Source of the DNA: CAJGDV01 sp036667875
GTDB lineage: Bacteria; Bacillota_I; Bacilli_A; RF39; UBA660
Reading direction: 5' to 3'
Length of the DNA: 17,565 nt
Assembly: GCA_036667875.1 (NCBI GenBank)
Contig: JAVWTD010000025.1
Span: 1 to 17,565, forward strand
Part shown: positions 13,978 to 17,565 of the stretch, in pieces
Position numbering within the stretch: position 1 is the first letter of the stretch
Layout: each line of letters begins with the position of its first letter
Notes under the pieces: model-generated
The model's input: the letters and a program-made list of their open reading frames with translations, nothing else
What the model was told of the DNA's origin: nothing
Databases searched by the model: none
Position numbers and translations under genes: made by a program

Positions 13978-15738
13978 ATGAATGAATTAAATAAAAGTAC
14001 TGTAACTGAAAATATTATAAACAGAAATAAGGGAAATTTAAATGTAACTGCATTTGAAAATTTTGGTAGTAAATTATCTTACAAAGATTTTTTTGAATTA
14101 GTTGATTGCCTAACAAAAGGGTATATTGAACTAGATGTAAAAAATGGAGATATCGTTACTATGTGTATGGCTGGAACCGTAGATAGTATGGCTCATTTTT
14201 ATGCTTTAAATAGAATAGGAGCTGTTACGCAATTAGTAAACCCAAATTATTTTAAAATTAATAGTAAAAAATATATTAATGAAACAAATTCTAAACTATT
14301 AATAGTTTTGGATAGATTCTATCCAATGCTACAAGATGCAATAAAAGAAACAAATGTTGAAAAAATAATGGTTTCTTCAATAACTGAAAAATCATCATTC
14401 TTATATAGAACATTAATAAGAAGAAAGAATTTAAAAAAGGATCAAATTATATCAGGAATAGATTACATATCTTATCCAGATTTTGAAAAATTAGGAAGTA
14501 ATTCTAGAAAAGAAATTATTTCACCTGAATTTGTAGAACAAAAAGATAGTGCAATAGTATATACAAGTGGATCAACTGGAAATCCAAAAGGAGTAATTTT
14601 AACAAATGACTCATTTAATAATATGATTTCTATCTATGATGCTAAAGATGGTTTTGGTTCAAAAACAGGTGATAGAAACCTAGTTTTAATACCACCTATG
14701 TATGGAACAAGTATAGCACATTGTATAAATACTCCATTAGCATTTGGATGTACAAATGTTATGCAACCATTGTATAATGCTCAAACATTTTTAAAAGATT
14801 TACAAAAACATAAACCTAATATAGTTGTAGGTTCTTTAGGACATTACATAAGTTTATTAGATCAAGATATAAAAGATGGAAGTTTATCATTCTTAGATAT
14901 GCCATTTACAGGAGGAGAACCTCTACCTAAAAAACTAGCAACTCAAATAAATGAAAAAATGAGAAAAGCTGGAGTTAAAAGTAACATAATTATAGGATAC
15001 GGAATGAGTGAATTTGGTACTATGACAATGTTTAATATGGATATTAAAGACAGAACAAATGAATCAGGTTATTTAATGCCATTTGTAGAAGCTAAAATAG
15101 TTAATCAAATAACTAACGAACCTGTAGGAGTTAATGAAAAAGGAATTATAAAAATTGCAACACCTGCAATTATGAAAGGTTATATCAATAATCCAGAAGC
15201 AACATCTAAATTTTTTGAAAAAGATGAAAATGGTGTTATTTGGGGTAATACAGGAGATATAGCAACAGTTGATGAAAATGGTGCATACAATGTAATGGGT
15301 AGAAGCACAGATTCATTTACTGACTCTAAAGGGAATATAGTTTATTTATTTGATATAGAAAATATGATTGCAGATAACAAATATGTTAAAGAATGCGAAT
15401 TAGTTCCATTAACTATTGATGGAAAAAAAGTTCCAGTTGCACATATTGTTCTAGAAAAAAATGCAGAACAATTATCTCAAGAAATTCTAACATTAATTAA
15501 TGAAGAATGTATTTCTAATTTATCTAATGAAGAAGCAATTCCATTTGCTTATAAATTAAGAGAAAAATTTCCAACAAGTCCAATTAGTGGAAAAAGAGAT
15601 TATGAAACATTAAGATATGAAACAGAAGATTATATTCAAGTAACTGATCAAGGAATTATACATACTTCATTAGATACTGAAGAAAGTAAAACAGATAATG
15701 AAATTGAAAAAGTAAAAAAACTAGAAATGAAAATATAA
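13978..15738 (+). CDS. ANL-superfamily adenylate-forming enzyme, acyl-CoA synthetase-like (module 2)
   Basis: A 586-residue AMP-binding enzyme with all diagnostic residues: P-loop T-S-G-S-T-G-N-P-K (196-204), A5 motif I-G-Y-G-M-S-E-F-G, intact W-G-N-T-G-D (Asp427) with D-E-N-G-A-Y and G-R-S-T-D hinge, and the A10 lysine Lys539 in S-P-I-S-G-K-R-D-Y. It should therefore form acyl-adenylates, and probably thioesters, from an unknown carboxylic acid. It shares the role and overall length of the enzyme at 10011 but little sequence beyond the family motifs, so the pair is old or came from different sources. It has its own strong promoter and terminator and stands directly before the second 7TM hybrid kinase. 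The C-terminus adds a charged tail of about 45 residues after the A10 region. Confidence 0.9.
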   Translation: MNELNKSTVTENIINRNKGNLNVTAFENFGSKLSYKDFFELVDCLTKGYIELDVKNGDIVTMCMAGTVDSMAHFYALNRIGAVTQLVNPNYFKINSKKYINETNSKLLIVLDRFYPMLQDAIKETNVEKIMVSSITEKSSFLYRTLIRRKNLKKDQIISGIDYISYPDFEKLGSNSRKEIISPEFVEQKDSAIVYTSGSTGNPKGVILTNDSFNNMISIYDAKDGFGSKTGDRNLVLIPPMYGTSIAHCINTPLAFGCTNVMQPLYNAQTFLKDLQKHKPNIVVGSLGHYISLLDQDIKDGSLSFLDMPFTGGEPLPKKLATQINEKMRKAGVKSNIIIGYGMSEFGTMTMFNMDIKDRTNESGYLMPFVEAKIVNQITNEPVGVNEKGIIKIATPAIMKGYINNPEATSKFFEKDENGVIWGNTGDIATVDENGAYNVMGRSTDSFTDSKGNIVYLFDIENMIADNKYVKECELVPLTIDGKKVPVAHIVLEKNAEQLSQEILTLINEECISNLSNEEAIPFAYKLREKFPTSPISGKRDYETLRYETEDYIQVTDQGIIHTSLDTEESKTDNEIEKVKKLEMKI

Positions 15739-15766
15739 GATAATATTGTTAAAATATTGTCTTTTT
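15737..15766 (+). terminator. Terminator overlapping stop of second adenylate-forming enzyme
   Basis: AAGATAATATT (15737-15747) pairs with AATATTGTCTT (15753-15763) with one wobble pair and a five-base loop, followed by T to 15766. The stem starts in the TAA stop, and the right arm contains the -35 box of the next promoter. Confidence 0.85.
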
Positions 15767-15785
15767 TCTTCAAAGAAAGTATAAT
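15757..15785 (+). promoter_or_regulatory. Promoter of second hybrid kinase, -35 nested in terminator
   Basis: TTGTCT (15757-15762), a 4 of 6 match to the -35 consensus, lies 17 bases before a perfect TATAAT (15780-15785). No TGn is present. GAGGAGGT (15799-15806) is the ribosome binding site. Confidence 0.65.
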
Positions 15786-15811
15786 GTATATAAACTATGA
15801 GGAGGTATAAT

Positions 15812-17565
15812 ATGACATTTATAGGATTTCCAATATCCGCATTATTTTATATAGTTTTATTTTTAGTTGTTTATTTTTCTAAAAAAAGGATTAAAATATT
15901 TGAAAATAAAATATTAATTGGACTGATGATTTTAAATATAGTAGGTTTATTACTAGAATTAGGTTGTTATGCAGTAATAATAATTGCAAACATTAACCCA
16001 ACCTTAAAAATTGTAATCTTAAAATCATATGTTTTATATATATTAACATTTAATTTAGGAATGAATTTATATATATCATTGTTAACTAATAAAAATTATG
16101 GATTAGAAAATTTTAATGTAAAAGAAAAATTTAAAAAGGTTTTATTATTATCTATAATACCATATTTAGTTTTAACTTTTTTAATCTTCTTTTTTCCAAT
16201 TTATATTTATAACAAAAACGGTAGTTTCTATACTTATGGAAAAAGTATTGATATATTATTTATTGTATCTGCTCTTCTAATAGGTTGGTGGTTGTTAAGA
16301 AGTATTATATCTATAATTAAAAAAAAGACTAAAACAAGACAGCAATACGCAATATTACTTGCAATACTATTATTTGGATTAGTATGTAGTTTAACTCAGT
16401 TTATTGATAAAAGAATATTAGTAATAACATCTCTTCATACTATAATTTTAACAATAATGTACTTCTTTATCGAAAATCCCGATTTAAAAATGGTCACATC
16501 ATTAGAATTAGCGCGTGACCAAGCAGAAAAAGCAAATCGAGCAAAATCTGATTTCTTATCAAGCATGAGTCATGAAATAAGAACCCCACTTAACGCTATA
16601 GTAGGCTTATCAGAAGATATTGCAAGTTACAAAGAACAAGTACCAAAAGAAGTTGTAGAAGACACTAATGATATTCAAAACGCTTCTCAAACACTTCTTG
16701 AAATAGTTGGTAATATTTTAGACCTTAATAAAATAGAATCAGACAAAATGGAAATAATAGAGAACCCATATAATTTTGTAGATGAAATAACTAAAATGTG
16801 TAAGGTTACATCAACAAGAATTGGAGATAAAAATATTAAATTTAAATTAGATATAGCAGAAGATATTCCCTATGAATTAGTAGGTGACAAAATACACGTA
16901 AAAGAAATAGTAAATAATCTTCTAAGTAACGCTATAAAATATACAGACTCAGGAGAAATTAATTTAAATATAAGATGTGTTAATAATATTAGAAAAAATA
17001 TTTCTAATATTACAATCAGTTGCCAGGATACAGGAAGAGGAATAAAAACAGATTATATCAACAAATTATTTAATAGATTTGAAAGACTAGATATTGAAAA
17101 AAATACCACCACTGAAGGAACAGGTCTTGGACTTGCAATAACAAAATCTTTAGTTGATATGATGGGTGGAAAAATTAATGTCAATAGTCAGTTTGGAAAA
17201 GGGTCAATCTTTATTGTTGAAATAACACAAAAAATAAGTAAAAAAGAAAGACCAATAAATGAAACCTCAACAGTTATTACTTCTAATATTAATAACAATT
17301 ATGAAAATAAAAAAATATTAATAGTAGATGACAATCTTTTAAATATTAAAGTTGCCAAAAGAGCATTGTCTACTTTTAAATTTGAAATAGATGAAGCAAC
17401 TGATGGATTAAAATGCTTAGAAAAAGTAATAAACGGAAATGAATATGATTTAATTTTAATGGATATAATGATGCCTAACATGAGTGGAGAGGCAGCTCTT
17501 GCAAAATTAAAAGAAAATCCTGATTTCAAAATACCTGTCATTGCTCTTACAGCTGATGCTTTATC
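15812..17565 (+). CDS. Seven-TM hybrid histidine kinase, second copy (3' end beyond window)
   Basis: An open frame from ATG 15812 runs to the window end, 584 full codons. The N-terminal part (MTFIGFPISALFYIV start) again has about seven hydrophobic segments in 219 residues but is clearly different from the kinase at 11918; only topology and short stretches such as L-K-S-Y-x-L-Y correspond. From I-E-N-P-D-L-K-M on, the protein is almost identical: HisKA with S-H-E-I-R-T, ATPase motifs, and the receiver with D-D and L-M-D-I-M-M-P. The only coding change seen before the window end is Ala to Thr two residues after that M. The window stops just after the receiver's A-L-T-A-D-A, about 32 codons before the end expected from copy 1. 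It probably senses a different ligand and signals through the same partner. Confidence 0.92.
   Translation, partial: MTFIGFPISALFYIVLFLVVYFSKKRIKIFENKILIGLMILNIVGLLLELGCYAVIIIANINPTLKIVILKSYVLYILTFNLGMNLYISLLTNKNYGLENFNVKEKFKKVLLLSIIPYLVLTFLIFFFPIYIYNKNGSFYTYGKSIDILFIVSALLIGWWLLRSIISIIKKKTKTRQQYAILLAILLFGLVCSLTQFIDKRILVITSLHTIILTIMYFFIENPDLKMVTSLELARDQAEKANRAKSDFLSSMSHEIRTPLNAIVGLSEDIASYKEQVPKEVVEDTNDIQNASQTLLEIVGNILDLNKIESDKMEIIENPYNFVDEITKMCKVTSTRIGDKNIKFKLDIAEDIPYELVGDKIHVKEIVNNLLSNAIKYTDSGEINLNIRCVNNIRKNISNITISCQDTGRGIKTDYINKLFNRFERLDIEKNTTTEGTGLGLAITKSLVDMMGGKINVNSQFGKGSIFIVEITQKISKKERPINETSTVITSNINNNYENKKILIVDDNLLNIKVAKRALSTFKFEIDEATDGLKCLEKVINGNEYDLILMDIMMPNMSGEAALAKLKENPDFKIPVIALTADAL
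16469..17565 (+). repeat. Long direct repeat copy 2 (kinase core), truncated by window end
   Basis: It matches 12551-13647 with four base differences seen by eye: 16495, 16496, 16498 and 17560. The repeat may extend beyond the window, so its right border is unknown. Confidence 0.95.

Noticed and set aside
10011..17565. Complete Rpf/DSF system
   Set aside because: There is no RpfF-type crotonase and no RpfG-type HD-GYP regulator; only the ligase/hybrid kinase pairing is similar.
1..17565. Genetic code 4 (TGA as Trp)
   Set aside because: Genes use TGG for Trp and no in-frame TGA interrupts a recognisable domain.
1..17565. CRISPR arrays, tRNA, rRNA, insertion sequences or phage genes
   Set aside because: No regularly spaced repeats, tRNA T-arm patterns, transposase motifs or phage structural genes were seen on either strand.

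Overview
The window is very AT-rich, with densely packed plus-strand genes, strong GGAGG-type ribosome binding sites, sigma-A promoters that mostly carry a TGn extended -10, and hairpin plus T-tract terminators. This points to an uncultured low-GC Bacillota, probably a Bacilli/Erysipelotrichales or RF39-type gut lineage (inference). Tryptophan is encoded by TGG and no gene is interrupted by TGA, so the standard bacterial code applies. A run of exactly 100 N (8641-8740) marks an assembly join of unknown true size.

Region 1 (71-3640) is one five-gene operon with its own promoter and terminator: a small exported protein without a recognised family, three different multi-pass membrane proteins that look like ABC-2 type permease subunits, and an ABC ATPase. 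The ATPase has Glu where most have the Q-loop Gln, as in ATPases of lantibiotic/bacitracin immunity transporters. The layout fits export of, or immunity to, a peptide or other surface-active compound (inference).

Region 2 (3827-9873) is a string of short transcription units. It holds a CarD-type RNA polymerase binding protein overlapped by a 68-residue protein resembling a free-standing RNA polymerase alpha C-terminal domain. After these come a membrane protein with a possible DUF4362-like tail coupled to a SAM methyltransferase, a small P-loop kinase-like protein, an ADP-ribosylglycohydrolase, two overlapping paralogous membrane proteins (the second cut by the N gap), the 3' end of an unknown gene, a Cys-His-Asp transglutaminase-fold-like protein and a 54-residue single-pass membrane protein. 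Several terminators begin inside the preceding coding sequence, and the next promoter follows at once.

Region 3 (9951-17565) is the most striking part. It has two tandem copies of a two-gene module: an ANL-superfamily adenylate-forming enzyme (acyl-CoA synthetase type) followed by a seven-TM hybrid histidine kinase ending in a receiver domain. Each of the four genes has its own promoter. The two enzymes are clearly diverged (the first has TGT in place of the conserved TGD), and so are the two membrane sensor domains. The two kinase cores, however, are nearly identical in DNA for about 1.1 kb, starting at the sensor/transmitter junction. This suggests recent gene conversion or sensor swapping. 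The pairing resembles the acyl-CoA ligase/hybrid kinase part of DSF (Rpf) signalling, but no synthase, Hpt protein or output regulator lies in the window. The second kinase runs off the window end.
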